The position numbers and the translations under genes are program-made. A stretch of 32,515 nt of DNA, taken from contig JBFWML010000025.1 of the NCBI GenBank assembly GCA_050251635.1, positions 1 through 32,515 of the forward strand, in the 5' to 3' direction. Each line of letters opens with the position of its first letter. Positions within the stretch are counted from its first letter, which is position 1. Of this stretch, positions 1 to 7,762 are shown one piece after another. The notes under the pieces were generated by a model. It searched no databases. It was not told where the DNA came from and worked only from the letters and a program-made list of their open reading frames with translations. Source of the stretch: JBFWML01 sp050251635 (GTDB lineage: Bacteria > Campylobacterota > Campylobacteria > Campylobacterales > SZUA-545).

Positions 1-81
1 GCCAAAGGGCAGGTCGGCCTCAAGGGCTATCCGTGGGAGCAGCTGGACACCACTGGATGGTTTAAGTCGCTGGCCCACTAA
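1..81 (+). CDS. 3' end of an unidentified gene (partial)
   Basis: An open frame runs from the first base to a TAA at 79-81 and encodes the last 26 residues of a protein ending in GWFKSLAH. It lies 20 bases upstream of the next gene on the same strand, so the two may be co-transcribed. The visible tail is too short to assign a family, and I do not recognise it. Its reality rests on the absence of stops over 26 codons, gene-like codon use and the tight spacing to the next start. Confidence 0.5.
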   Translation, partial: AKGQVGLKGYPWEQLDTTGWFKSLAH

Positions 82-101
82 CAAACCAAAACGGGGGGCG
101 G

Positions 102-2231
102 ATGGAGTTTGACAACAGGATTCAAAGCGAGGCTGTCAATCCGTGCGCGCTCATCTTAAACGAGGGGTGGATCGGGGTTTTAGACCACCAAAGCAACCTG
201 CACTATCTCAAGGGGGGCCGCACGTCGGCCCTTCAAAAATTTAACTCCTCCCTTCCCTACGACCCCTACGCCGCCAACTGTGCCAGTGACGATTCAAATA
301 CGCTCTGCTTCTGGCTTGAAAGCAAAAAACGCCATTTTCTACTGACCTACAACGAAGCCAAACGCGGCTATACCAACCCCAGACCGGTTCCGGCCCTGTC
401 CAAGCCCGCCACCGTCAGCGCCTTCTCTCCCGACGGCACGCTGCTGGCTCTGGGGGATGACGAGGGGCATCTTTGGATTATCCACACCCAAAGCGCCAAA
501 GCGCTCTGGCAACTGCCCAAATGCGGCGATGCCATCAGTGCCGTTGCCTTCAACGCCGCCGGAACCCAAGTGGCCTACGCCAGCTTTATGCGGGATGTGA
601 CCCTTTACGATCTCAATACCGATCAGAGTCTCAGGCGCTTCTCCTACAGCAAAGATCACCCGGTGATCGCTCTGCGCTTTTTGCACACCCAGGCCAAACT
701 GCTTTTGGGCACCCGCAACAACGAACTGGCGCTTTACGAGATGGACAACAAACGCAGCCGATCGCTTCCGACGCGGCTTGGGGACTGGCCGGTCCGGATA
801 TGGGTCGATCCAAAAGACGGCTTCGCGCTGGCGGGCGATCGGGCCGGAAATCTCTATCTGATCGCGCTGGATGAGCGTCAGGGGGATGCGGTTCATCTGC
901 ACGATTTTGGAGCGCCTATCGTCGATATCCGCGCCCAGGGTGGCACCATCACGGTGCTCGATCGCAAAGGACGGCTCTTTCAGCTCAATCACAACGCCCA
1001 CGTCGATCGGCTCGATAGGCTGATTGAGCAAAAGGATGCTGCCGGCGCGATCGTTTTGGGCAGAAGCTATCCGCCGCTGCGCCACACCCAAAACTACGGC
1101 CGCATCAAAAAACTCTTTGACGAAACCGCCAAGGAAGCGGTCGCCGCCATCGCCAAACACAACCTGACCAAAGCCGAAGCCCTGCTGGCCCCCTACGCAC
1201 AGGAACCGCGCTTTAGCCAGCCCATCGGCGCGCTGGGAACCTTTACGCCGAAAATCCGCGCCTTCAGTGAAGCGATCGAGCAGGGACGCACCGATCAAGC
1301 CTATGCCATGGTGACCACCAACGGCTTTTACAAACGGCTTGAGGCCTACGGACAACTGGAGCAGAAGTTCTCCGTTCAGTTCCGGGCGGCCGCCCTGCTG
1401 CTTACGGGCAAGCGGCCCGACATGATCGGCGCAAAACGGGCGGTGGAGGCCTTTAGCAAAATCCCCGCCAAATCGAAGATATTGCAAACCCTCTTTGAGT
1501 ATCCCCATCTCTTTAAAACGGCGGAGGATATTCTTAAAAAACGGGATTTTGAGGCCTTTAAACGGCTGAGCGAAAAGTACCCCATTCTCAAAGAGGCACC
1601 CTTTTACAGCCGCTACGAAGAGGAGGCCGAAGCGCAGATTGCGCTCTTTGAAGCCGCCTACGACGCCTCAAAGCCCGTCGAAGCGCTTCAGCACAGCGAA
1701 AATATCGTCCGGCTTTTTGCGCCCTTTGCCCACAAAATCGAGTCGCGGGTCAAATCGGCGCAGGTGCAGCAAGCTTTTGAATCGGCCTGGCGGGAGCGAA
1801 ACCATCTGACCGCCCTTTCTTACACCCAGCGCCATCCCGAACTGTGCGCCCATGAACACTATATTCCCCTGATGCGCTTTTTCAGCCACCGGCTTTCAGT
1901 AGCGGCGGAACACGCCTTTGCGCTGCAGTTTGACGCCATGCACGCCATTTTAGGCCCCCTGATGAAAAACCGCTACTACAAAGAACGCGCGCTGATCGTC
2001 TATCAGGCCTACTACCTTGAGGAGCTTAGTCGCATTGGCGCGACACTGCCCAAAACGGAGTGGCCGGCGGTGCTAAAACGGTTTGTGGAGCGCTTTGGCA
2101 ATCCGGCGCTGCTGGGTGCGCTGTGCGTGCGTTTTGGCCAACAGGAGGCGCTCTCGCAAGCGCTGGTTTATCAGGAGAAGGGGTTTGCCCAGCGCCCGCT
2201 CATCACCTCTTTAATGGCGGCGGGGTTCTAG
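102..2231 (+). CDS. WD40-like beta-propeller protein with long helical C-terminal half
   Basis: The 709-residue product has no signal peptide or membrane segment and should be cytoplasmic. Roughly residues 1-300 read as WD40-type blades: short stretches such as AFSPDGTLLALGDDEG and VAFNAAGTQVAYAS recur about every 40 residues and end in hydrophobic L-W/Y-x-L patterns. Residues ~305-709 are Ala-, Glu- and Lys-rich and look all-helical, like a TPR or armadillo-type solenoid. This architecture suggests a protein-protein scaffold. I do not recognise a characterised family; the periplasmic nitrate-reductase accessory NapL is also a propeller, but this protein is over twice as long and lacks an export signal. 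The ATG at 102 follows a G-rich stretch at 93-98. The 3' end overlaps the convergent gene at 2211-2705 by 21 bases. No function is claimed. Confidence 0.85.
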   Translation: MEFDNRIQSEAVNPCALILNEGWIGVLDHQSNLHYLKGGRTSALQKFNSSLPYDPYAANCASDDSNTLCFWLESKKRHFLLTYNEAKRGYTNPRPVPALSKPATVSAFSPDGTLLALGDDEGHLWIIHTQSAKALWQLPKCGDAISAVAFNAAGTQVAYASFMRDVTLYDLNTDQSLRRFSYSKDHPVIALRFLHTQAKLLLGTRNNELALYEMDNKRSRSLPTRLGDWPVRIWVDPKDGFALAGDRAGNLYLIALDERQGDAVHLHDFGAPIVDIRAQGGTITVLDRKGRLFQLNHNAHVDRLDRLIEQKDAAGAIVLGRSYPPLRHTQNYGRIKKLFDETAKEAVAAIAKHNLTKAEALLAPYAQEPRFSQPIGALGTFTPKIRAFSEAIEQGRTDQAYAMVTTNGFYKRLEAYGQLEQKFSVQFRAAALLLTGKRPDMIGAKRAVEAFSKIPAKSKILQTLFEYPHLFKTAEDILKKRDFEAFKRLSEKYPILKEAPFYSRYEEEAEAQIALFEAAYDASKPVEALQHSENIVRLFAPFAHKIESRVKSAQVQQAFESAWRERNHLTALSYTQRHPELCAHEHYIPLMRFFSHRLSVAAEHAFALQFDAMHAILGPLMKNRYYKERALIVYQAYYLEELSRIGATLPKTEWPAVLKRFVERFGNPALLGALCVRFGQQEALSQALVYQEKGFAQRPLITSLMAAGF

Positions 2232-2705
2232 GTTGTTGAGCTTAAGGGCCAGAGCGACTTCGCTGACATTGGCGCGCAAGTCCCGCGCAATCTCTTCGGG
2301 ACTGTAGCCGGCATTGTGTAGCGATATGACGCGCGAAGCATCCAAGGATGCGGTGCCGGGAACGCTCAAAAACTCCGTGATGCGCTCTTCGAGCCGATCG
2401 AGGCGCATATTCTGCGTGTCGCGCTCGATCGCTTCGGTTTGAAGCGCCTCCTGCAACCGCCGTACGCTCTGGGCGATCGCCTCGGCGCTTTGACGCTTCA
2501 GATCGTTTTCCAGTGCCGCAAGCGCTTCGTTCTGGTGGTTTTTGAGACGGCTTTCAAATTTAAACAGCTCCCGGTTGAGCGCTTCGATGCCCGCCTCATA
2601 GGTTTTAAGACGGCGGGTAAAGACGCTGTCACGGTAGGCCAAAAAAATAATCAAAAGCAGCACCGCGCCGCACAGCAGCAAAAAAAGCAGCAATGTTTCG
2701 CTCAT
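2211..2705 (-). CDS. membrane-anchored coiled-coil protein with C-terminal helix-turn-helix-like motif
   Basis: The 164-residue protein starts with a single hydrophobic segment (residues ~4-23), followed by a charged coiled-coil region (~25-115). A compact C-terminal segment (~125-160, containing GYSPEEIARDLRANVSEV) resembles a helix-turn-helix of the type seen at the end of DUF2802/DUF6115-like proteins. The start at 2705 was chosen because its ATG overlaps the stop of the upstream gene in an ATGA arrangement and puts the membrane anchor at the N-terminus; an ATG further upstream (2768) would add 21 residues of unrelated character that read through the previous gene. It is the third gene of the probable mqnP operon. 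The function is unknown, and a cytoplasmic domain on a membrane anchor is all that can be inferred. Confidence 0.8.
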   Translation of the reverse strand: MSETLLLFLLLCGAVLLLIIFLAYRDSVFTRRLKTYEAGIEALNRELFKFESRLKNHQNEALAALENDLKRQSAEAIAQSVRRLQEALQTEAIERDTQNMRLDRLEERITEFLSVPGTASLDASRVISLHNAGYSPEEIARDLRANVSEVALALKLNNLEPRRH

Positions 2706-3238
2706 TGGCCCGCCCCTTTCATCTGCCGGATCATCACCCGTTCGCGGGAGGCGACATAGGTATCCCACGCTTTCTGATCCCGTTCGTGCAACACCGCTAA
2801 CTCCGCCACTCTCGGCTCCTTGGCAATAAAATAAAGCGGGATCTCCCGCCGGGGAAAGACGGGCATCGCCATACGGCCGTAGTAACGCCGGCCGGGGATT
2901 AAAATGTCCTTTTCCAGCAGGAAATGGGAGTAGTTAAGCCCCTCTACGCGGCCTTGGCTGCTCAGCGGCACGCGCTCCTTTTGCTTGCCGGAGATCAGCT
3001 CGGTGAGCTCATCGACCTTGCGGTGCAGATCGGCCAAAATGGTCAAAACGACCGGATCGCTCTCCTTGGTTTCACCCCGGGCGCGGGCAATCTTGAGCCA
3101 CTGGCCCAGCGGATCGTCGTCGCTTTCGGACATCTTTTCGAATTCGAGCTTGAAGGCGGATTCGTTCTCCTCCTCGGCGGAAAAGAACAGTTCCAAGGGT
3201 GCCGCGATCCAGCGCAAAGAGTTCTCTAGAGTTTCCAT
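2702..3238 (-). CDS. uncharacterised protein, possibly with a PilZ-like beta-domain
   Basis: The protein has 178 residues with no signal peptide or transmembrane segment. The N-terminal half (1-90) is acidic and helical. The second half contains a beta-rich stretch (residues ~92-150, with LSSQGRVEGLNY followed by ILIPGRRYYGRMAMP) whose pattern of a short polar turn, then a 'G-x-x-Y/F', then a strand at a proline loosely resembles PilZ-type domains. The diagnostic RxxxR and D/NxSxxG signatures are not visible, so this is only a suggestion. Its start overlaps the end of mqnP by 13 bases and its stop overlaps the next start by 4 bases, indicating translational coupling in a three-gene operon. 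No clear ribosome binding site precedes the ATG, consistent with coupling. Confidence 0.75.
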   Translation of the reverse strand: METLENSLRWIAAPLELFFSAEEENESAFKLEFEKMSESDDDPLGQWLKIARARGETKESDPVVLTILADLHRKVDELTELISGKQKERVPLSSQGRVEGLNYSHFLLEKDILIPGRRYYGRMAMPVFPRREIPLYFIAKEPRVAELAVLHERDQKAWDTYVASRERVMIRQMKGAGQ

Positions 3239-4086
3239 AGCGCATCCATCACGATAAAGGCAAAAAAGATCATGCCCAGCCAGCCGTTGACGGTAAAAAA
3301 GGCGCGGTTGATATGCTCCATCCCCTGCGCGGCGATTTTATGTTCCGCCACCAGCATCCCGCCGCAGATAATCGCGCCGATCCACGCCCAGCCGCCCAGT
3401 TCCGCCAGCACGCAGAAAAAGAGCCAGAACAGAAGCGCCAATACGTGAAAAACCCGCGCGATCACCAGCGTATGATCCACACCGAAACGGGCCGGGATGG
3501 AAAACAGTCCCATCTTCGCGTCAAACTCCCGATCCTGAAGCGCATAGAGCAGGTCAAACCCCGCCACCCAAAAGGTCACGCCCAAAGAAAGCATCACCGA
3601 CCATAGAGGAATTTCGCCCAAGACCGCCACAGCCCCCGCAATCGGCGCCAGCCCCAGCGCCAGCCCCAAAAACAGATGGGCCGCCCAGCTAAAGCGCTTT
3701 ATCAGCGAATAGGCGGCCATCACCGCCAAAAAGGGAAAGGAGAGCGCAAAGGCCAAATCGTTGATAAAAAAGCTCACCGCCACAAAGAGCGCCGCATTGG
3801 CCAGCACAAAAAGCAGCATCACCTTAGTGCTCAACCGCCCGTCCACGCTCGGGCGCGAAGCGGTGCGCGGATTCATGGCGTCATAACGGCGATCGACGAG
3901 GCGGTTAAACCCCATGGCGAAGTTACGCGCGCTCACCGCCGCAAGCAGGCCCAAAAAAAGCAGGCCGAAACCAAACCAACCCTGCGCGGCGACCACCATC
4001 GCGGAAAAGATAAACGGAAGGGAAAAAAGGGTGTGTTCAAACACCACCAATTCACTAAAATCGCGGATTTTTTGCTTGATGTTCAT
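3226..4086 (-). CDS. mqnP: UbiA-family prenyltransferase, probable MqnP (menaquinone biosynthesis)
   Basis: The 286-residue polytopic membrane protein has about eight hydrophobic segments. Both Asp-rich motifs of UbiA prenyltransferases are visible: N61-RLVD-RRYD69 in the first cytosolic loop and D178...LQDREFD (D185, D189) in the second; these bind the prenyl diphosphate through magnesium. Campylobacterota make menaquinone by the futalosine route, in which a UbiA homologue (MqnP) prenylates the naphthoate intermediate, so mqnP is preferred over ubiA; the assignment by pathway is inference, while family membership is clear. The product quinone is the electron acceptor of the complex I encoded downstream in this window. 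The ATG at 4086 has no Shine-Dalgarno and lies six bases after a TAAGAT -10 element, suggesting a leaderless mRNA. It heads an overlapping operon with the two genes downstream. Confidence 0.9.
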   Translation of the reverse strand: MNIKQKIRDFSELVVFEHTLFSLPFIFSAMVVAAQGWFGFGLLFLGLLAAVSARNFAMGFNRLVDRRYDAMNPRTASRPSVDGRLSTKVMLLFVLANAALFVAVSFFINDLAFALSFPFLAVMAAYSLIKRFSWAAHLFLGLALGLAPIAGAVAVLGEIPLWSVMLSLGVTFWVAGFDLLYALQDREFDAKMGLFSIPARFGVDHTLVIARVFHVLALLFWLFFCVLAELGGWAWIGAIICGGMLVAEHKIAAQGMEHINRAFFTVNGWLGMIFFAFIVMDALWKL

Positions 4087-4092
4087 CGAACC

Positions 4093-4098
4093 ATCTTA
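4093..4098 (-). promoter_or_regulatory. candidate -10 element for mqnP (leaderless)
   Basis: On the minus strand TGT-TAAGAT forms an extended -10 hexamer ending six bases before the mqnP ATG at 4086. Transcription would therefore begin at or one base before the start codon. No convincing -35 hexamer is seen, as is common for sigma-70 promoters in this phylum. Confidence 0.5.
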
Positions 4099-4111
4099 AC
4101 ACAGCGTCGTT

Positions 4112-4117
4112 TATAAT
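4112..4117 (+). promoter_or_regulatory. candidate -10 element for miaA (leaderless)
   Basis: A perfect TATAAT ends six bases before the miaA ATG at 4124, so the predicted transcription start coincides with the start codon. The six intervening bases (CAGCGG) contain no Shine-Dalgarno. Together with the mirror-image mqnP element, the whole divergent promoter region is only 37 bases. Confidence 0.6.
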
Positions 4118-4123
4118 CAGCGG

Positions 4124-5017
4124 ATGAAAACCGTCGCCATCATTGGCCCGACCGCCTCGGGCAAAACCGATATCGCCCACGCCCTCGCCCGAAAAACCGG
4201 CGCGGCGGTTCTCTCTTGCGACTCCCTTTCGGTGTTTCAAACGATCGATATCGCCTCGGCCAAACCCTCCCCGAAAGAGCGTGCCGGGATAGACTATTTC
4301 GGCATTGACTGCGTGGCTCCCTGCGGACGTTTCGGCGCGGATGAATTTATCGAGGTTTTTAAAGAGGCCAAACGTTTTTGCCAAGAGAAGAAACGGCCCT
4401 TGATTATCGCGGGGGGAACGGGGTTTTACCTCAAAATGCTCACCAACGGACTCTCGGCCATCCCCCCGATTGCGCCCGATGTGGCTGCCGAGGTCGATCG
4501 GCTGCTGGAAAATCCGGTCTTGGCCCACCAAAAGCTTCTGCAAATCGATCCCGTTTACGGTTCCAGAATCGACCCGAACGATCGCTACCGGATTGAAAAG
4601 GGGCTTTTGATTGCCCTTGCCGGGGAGGAAACGCCGACCGGCTGGTTTGCCAAAAATCCGCCCAAGCCGCTTTTAGAAAGTGTTGCCGTCTTTGAGGTTT
4701 CATGGCCCACAGAGGCTCTCAGGGGGCGTATCGCGCAAAGAACGCGCCATATGCTTGATGCGGGCCTCATCGACGAAGTGGCGCGGCTGGAGGCTTGCTG
4801 CCCCAGAAATGCGCAGGCGATGCGCTCGATCGGCATTGCGGAAGTGCTGGACTATTTCGACGGCAAAACCGGGCGCAAGTCGCTCGAAACGCTTATCAGC
4901 ACCCACACCGCCCAGCTGGCTAAGCGCCAGCGCACCTTTAACCGCGGGCAGTTTGACACGCTCGTCTCCCTCGGCGGCGCAGAGATTCTTGACCGCGCTC
5001 AACCCCTTTTGTTCTAA
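4124..5017 (+). CDS. miaA: tRNA dimethylallyltransferase MiaA
   Basis: MiaA transfers a dimethylallyl group to N6 of adenosine 37 in tRNAs reading codons that start with U. The 297-residue product has the P-loop GPTASGKT at residues 8-15, the D33-containing DSLSVFQTIDIASAKP segment that corresponds to the family's DSxQVYxxxDIGTAKP block, and GGTGFYLKML, the GGTGxY signature. The length is typical of the short bacterial form. The start is fixed by the P-loop lying at residue 8. No ribosome binding site precedes it, while TATAAT sits six bases upstream, so a leaderless message is likely. It is divergent from mqnP and is followed 39 bases later by a small gene with its own promoter. Confidence 0.95.
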   Translation: MKTVAIIGPTASGKTDIAHALARKTGAAVLSCDSLSVFQTIDIASAKPSPKERAGIDYFGIDCVAPCGRFGADEFIEVFKEAKRFCQEKKRPLIIAGGTGFYLKMLTNGLSAIPPIAPDVAAEVDRLLENPVLAHQKLLQIDPVYGSRIDPNDRYRIEKGLLIALAGEETPTGWFAKNPPKPLLESVAVFEVSWPTEALRGRIAQRTRHMLDAGLIDEVARLEACCPRNAQAMRSIGIAEVLDYFDGKTGRKSLETLISTHTAQLAKRQRTFNRGQFDTLVSLGGAEILDRAQPLLF

Positions 5018-5025
5018 ACACCTGC

Positions 5026-5031
5026 TATACT
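5026..5031 (+). promoter_or_regulatory. candidate extended -10 for the 91-residue gene
   Basis: TGC-TATACT lies just after the miaA stop, 25 bases upstream of the next ATG. A good Shine-Dalgarno (AAGGAG, 5045-5050) follows, giving a leader of about 19 bases. The small gene can thus be transcribed independently of miaA. Confidence 0.5.
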
Positions 5032-5056
5032 CGGCCAATTTTGCAAGGAGTCTTTT

Positions 5057-5332
5057 ATGAAAAAAACCCAAACCAGCCTGATTGAACTGCTTGAAAGCCC
5101 CAAGGAAGTCGATCGCCTCAACCGCGAACTCATCGCGTTGATTGACGAGTCGGGCGTACCGGAAAATAGCGAAGCCAACGCGCTCTTGGCACGGGAGATG
5201 GCCAACCGGATCAGCCGCCGGATTCATGAGCTAACGGGGATTCAAAAGGTGATCGGCGTGGAGCTGGAGTTTATCGCCGGATCGCCCAAAATCCGGTTTT
5301 TTGAGATGGCCGGAGGGTGCGCCAGCTGCTAA
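5057..5332 (+). CDS. small conserved-looking protein with C-terminal GGCASC
   Basis: This 91-residue protein is helical and charged over residues ~1-65 (it includes DESGVPENSEANALLAREM) and then has a short beta-rich tail with EFIAGSPKIRFFEMAGG, ending exactly in C-A-S-C. The terminal Cys pair spaced by two residues could bind a metal, form a disulfide or carry a modification; none of these is shown by the sequence alone. AAGGAG is positioned six bases before the ATG and a TGC-TATACT promoter lies upstream, so it is very probably a real, separately expressed gene. Its stop overlaps that of the convergent pflA by 4 bases. I do not recognise a named family. Confidence 0.8.
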   Translation: MKKTQTSLIELLESPKEVDRLNRELIALIDESGVPENSEANALLAREMANRISRRIHELTGIQKVIGVELEFIAGSPKIRFFEMAGGCASC

Positions 5333-7725
5333 AGCGCCGCCTTCTGCCGGCACAAATCCATCCAGACGTCCTCCTGCAGCGGCAAATCGGCGCAACGCTT
5401 AAAAACCGCCGCAGCCAGTTCGGGGCGGGCGTCTGACTGTAACAGCTCGCCCAAGGCAAACAGAACGCGGGCGCGCACGGCGGGTTCAAGGTCGTTTTGC
5501 AGCAGGGTTTGCAGAACCAAAATCCCCTCCTCCTTGCGCCCCAGGCGACCGGCGGCATCGGCGAAATCCAGCTCCGATTCGGGCGTAAAGGTTCTCACCG
5601 ACAAAATGCGGTGACGGTTCACCAGCTTTTTGGCGAAATCGTACTGCATCTGCGTATCCCCAAGCCGCTTGGACAGCTCGATCATGGCCGCATAGACATC
5701 CATATTTCTAGGGTCTTTGGGGAAACGGTAGTCCACTTGCGCGGCCAGCTCGCGCATACGCTCGGGGTTTTCCCTTAGACGATGATAGACGCCAAAGAGC
5801 TGATAAAAGCGATCGGCCTCAACGGGCTGGCGCAGTGCGCGCTGCATCATCAAAAACCGCTCGGCGGCATCGATATAGCGGGGATAGTCGGCCATATCGT
5901 GCAAGACGTCCATGCGGCGCTCCAGCCACACAATCCCCTGCGCCTTTGAGGTTCGCTTCAGGTTGCTGTCGGCAATCTCAAGGGCCAGCCCATAGGCACG
6001 CTCTTGATGGGCGCAACGATACAAAGTCTCGTCGCTGCGCAGACTCAAGCCAATACCGCGCTCCCCAATCAACGCAACCGCATCGGCGCAGGCCTCGCGG
6101 ATCAAGAAAGAGTCGAGCAGCGTGCGCTCCATCTGGCGGATCTGCTGGCGGTAGTCGTAAAAGAGCGACTCATCCAGACCGTCCAGCGCAGGCAGCAAGG
6201 CCTTCACCTCGGCATAGCGGCCCAACTGCAGCAGCAGCTTCGCCTTCTCGTAAAGCGCCCGGCTGGCCGCCTCGTCGTCGGGATAGCGCTCTAAAATCCG
6301 ATCAAAATGGGCCAGATTCTCTTCGGCGGTTTCATGGCCCAAGTCAAAGCGCAGCAGATCGAACTCCTTTTCGACCACCGCCTTTTGGGCGCTAAAGGGA
6401 TACTCCTTCAGATAACGCCTGTAGGTTTCGACCGCCTTTTGTTTAAACCCGCCCAACCGCTGCCAGCGGGCCAGTTCCAGCAGCGCCTTTTCGTATTCTG
6501 GGGTTCCCGTCTCTACTTTGGGCAGAAGAATCTCGCCCAGCTGCGCGGCGGGGGCAAACACCTTCTGTTCCGCCATCATCTCCAAAAGCTGGCGGCTGCG
6601 GGTGATGTTCTGCAAAAAAAACTCCGGGTGACCCTGAAGAATCTTGCCGTACAGCTCTGTCGCCTTGAGCAGCTTGTCCTCCTTAATGGCCAGCTCCGCC
6701 AACCGGGAGGCGGCCATGGAGGCGGCCGGAACGTCGGTGCTGTTAAAAAGCACCTTTTCATAGCTTGCCGTCGCCTCGCCCACCCGCCCTTCGGTGGCAA
6801 AGCGATCGCCGCGGTAAACCTCGGCCAGATCGGCAAAGCGGTTGCCGGGATACTCGCGAATCAGGGTGTTGTAGTAGTGCAGCGCATCAGAACTGCGGCC
6901 GATCGCCATGAGATTGTTGGCCAAAATCAGCATGATCTCGGGCAGCTCATGGTGCACGGTATAGGCCCTCACCCACGGTTCGGCTATCTCGATCAGCTCC
7001 GTTTCGCTTTCGCCGAGCCGGTCAAGCACCTTGACTTTCAAGGCCAGCATCTCGGGCAAGAAAAGATTGCGCCCCTTGCCCGCTTCCAGCGTGCGGTTAA
7101 TCAGCCGCAAGGTTTCGGGTAAATTGCCCGCTTCGTAGGCGGCATTAACCTGCGCATACTCCTGACCCTCATCCCGGGCTGACCGGTTCATCACCGGCGC
7201 TCCGGTTAAATCCAGCGGACCCACCGCCGGCGGATCGAAGTCGGGCAGCTCGATGGGAAAACCCAGCCCCCTCGCCTCTTCGCCCGAAAGAACCGGGGGC
7301 GTTTTTTCATAGCCGACCACCAGCCACCGTTTGGCCTTGCGGTTTAAATCCGCCGGAACCAGCGGGGTTTTGGCCAGGGTTGCGCTCTCCATTGGGTAAA
7401 CCCGGGCTTTTTTCAAAAAACGCATTTTGACGCCGAAGCGGTTTTCCTGCAAAAGCGGCGTAATCTCAAAAAAACCGTTTTTATCCGCCTTGGGCCGGAT
7501 GGCCGGCACACGATCGAACGTACAGTCAAGCTCACCCTTTTGGTGTAGCGAAGGGGGGGTGAGGATACAGTTAAAGGGGGTGGATTCTTCGAGGGTGATA
7601 AAGACAAAGGGCTCTTTGCCCTCCACGCCGACCGATTGCAAAATCTCTAAAGGCCACAAAAGCGGTGCGGAAAGAAACAGCAGCGCGAGTGTTTTAATCA
7701 GTTGTTTGTTGCTACCCATGCCCAT
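5329..7725 (-). CDS. pflA: flagellar motor protein PflA (TPR protein)
   Basis: PflA ('paralysed flagellum A') is a periplasmic TPR scaffold needed for the large Campylobacterota flagellar motor, working with PflB to position the stator ring. The product here has 798 residues, close to the Campylobacter protein. It begins with a basic N-terminus and a hydrophobic signal segment (about residues 8-24, QLIKTLALLFLSAPLLW), then a beta-rich region to ~170, then repeated helical hairpins (for example ALHYYNTLIREYPGNRFADLA and AVETYRRYLKEYPFSAQKA) to the C-terminus. Its position directly after nuoN matches the gene order known in Campylobacter. The ATG at 7725 was chosen because it gives a proper signal peptide and follows an AGGGG at 7735-7739; an earlier in-frame start (7803) would lie inside nuoN. 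That AGGGG lies in the 3' arm of a perfect hairpin. Confidence 0.88.
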   Translation of the reverse strand: MGMGSNKQLIKTLALLFLSAPLLWPLEILQSVGVEGKEPFVFITLEESTPFNCILTPPSLHQKGELDCTFDRVPAIRPKADKNGFFEITPLLQENRFGVKMRFLKKARVYPMESATLAKTPLVPADLNRKAKRWLVVGYEKTPPVLSGEEARGLGFPIELPDFDPPAVGPLDLTGAPVMNRSARDEGQEYAQVNAAYEAGNLPETLRLINRTLEAGKGRNLFLPEMLALKVKVLDRLGESETELIEIAEPWVRAYTVHHELPEIMLILANNLMAIGRSSDALHYYNTLIREYPGNRFADLAEVYRGDRFATEGRVGEATASYEKVLFNSTDVPAASMAASRLAELAIKEDKLLKATELYGKILQGHPEFFLQNITRSRQLLEMMAEQKVFAPAAQLGEILLPKVETGTPEYEKALLELARWQRLGGFKQKAVETYRRYLKEYPFSAQKAVVEKEFDLLRFDLGHETAEENLAHFDRILERYPDDEAASRALYEKAKLLLQLGRYAEVKALLPALDGLDESLFYDYRQQIRQMERTLLDSFLIREACADAVALIGERGIGLSLRSDETLYRCAHQERAYGLALEIADSNLKRTSKAQGIVWLERRMDVLHDMADYPRYIDAAERFLMMQRALRQPVEADRFYQLFGVYHRLRENPERMRELAAQVDYRFPKDPRNMDVYAAMIELSKRLGDTQMQYDFAKKLVNRHRILSVRTFTPESELDFADAAGRLGRKEEGILVLQTLLQNDLEPAVRARVLFALGELLQSDARPELAAAVFKRCADLPLQEDVWMDLCRQKAAL

Positions 7726-7730
7726 TGAAA

Positions 7731-7756
7731 GCAACCCCTGTTCCCACAGGGGTTGC
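7731..7756 (-). promoter_or_regulatory. perfect hairpin between nuoN and pflA covering the pflA ribosome binding site
   Basis: GCAACCCCTG (7731-7740 on the plus strand) and CAGGGGTTGC (7747-7756) form a perfect 10-bp stem with a 6-base loop. In the mRNA (minus strand) the 3' arm contains AGGGG, the only Shine-Dalgarno-like sequence for pflA. Only TTTC follows the stem, so it is a weak intrinsic terminator at best. It could attenuate read-through from the nuo operon, protect the 3' end of the nuo mRNA, or limit pflA translation. Confidence 0.65.
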
Positions 7757-7762
7757 CAAAGG

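Noticed and set aside
339..1508. Long open frame on the minus strand inside the WD40-like gene
   Set aside because: It is fully antisense to a gene with clear protein repeats, has a low-complexity Gly/Val/Arg-rich product and no binding site. Long antisense frames are expected in this GC-rich coding sequence.
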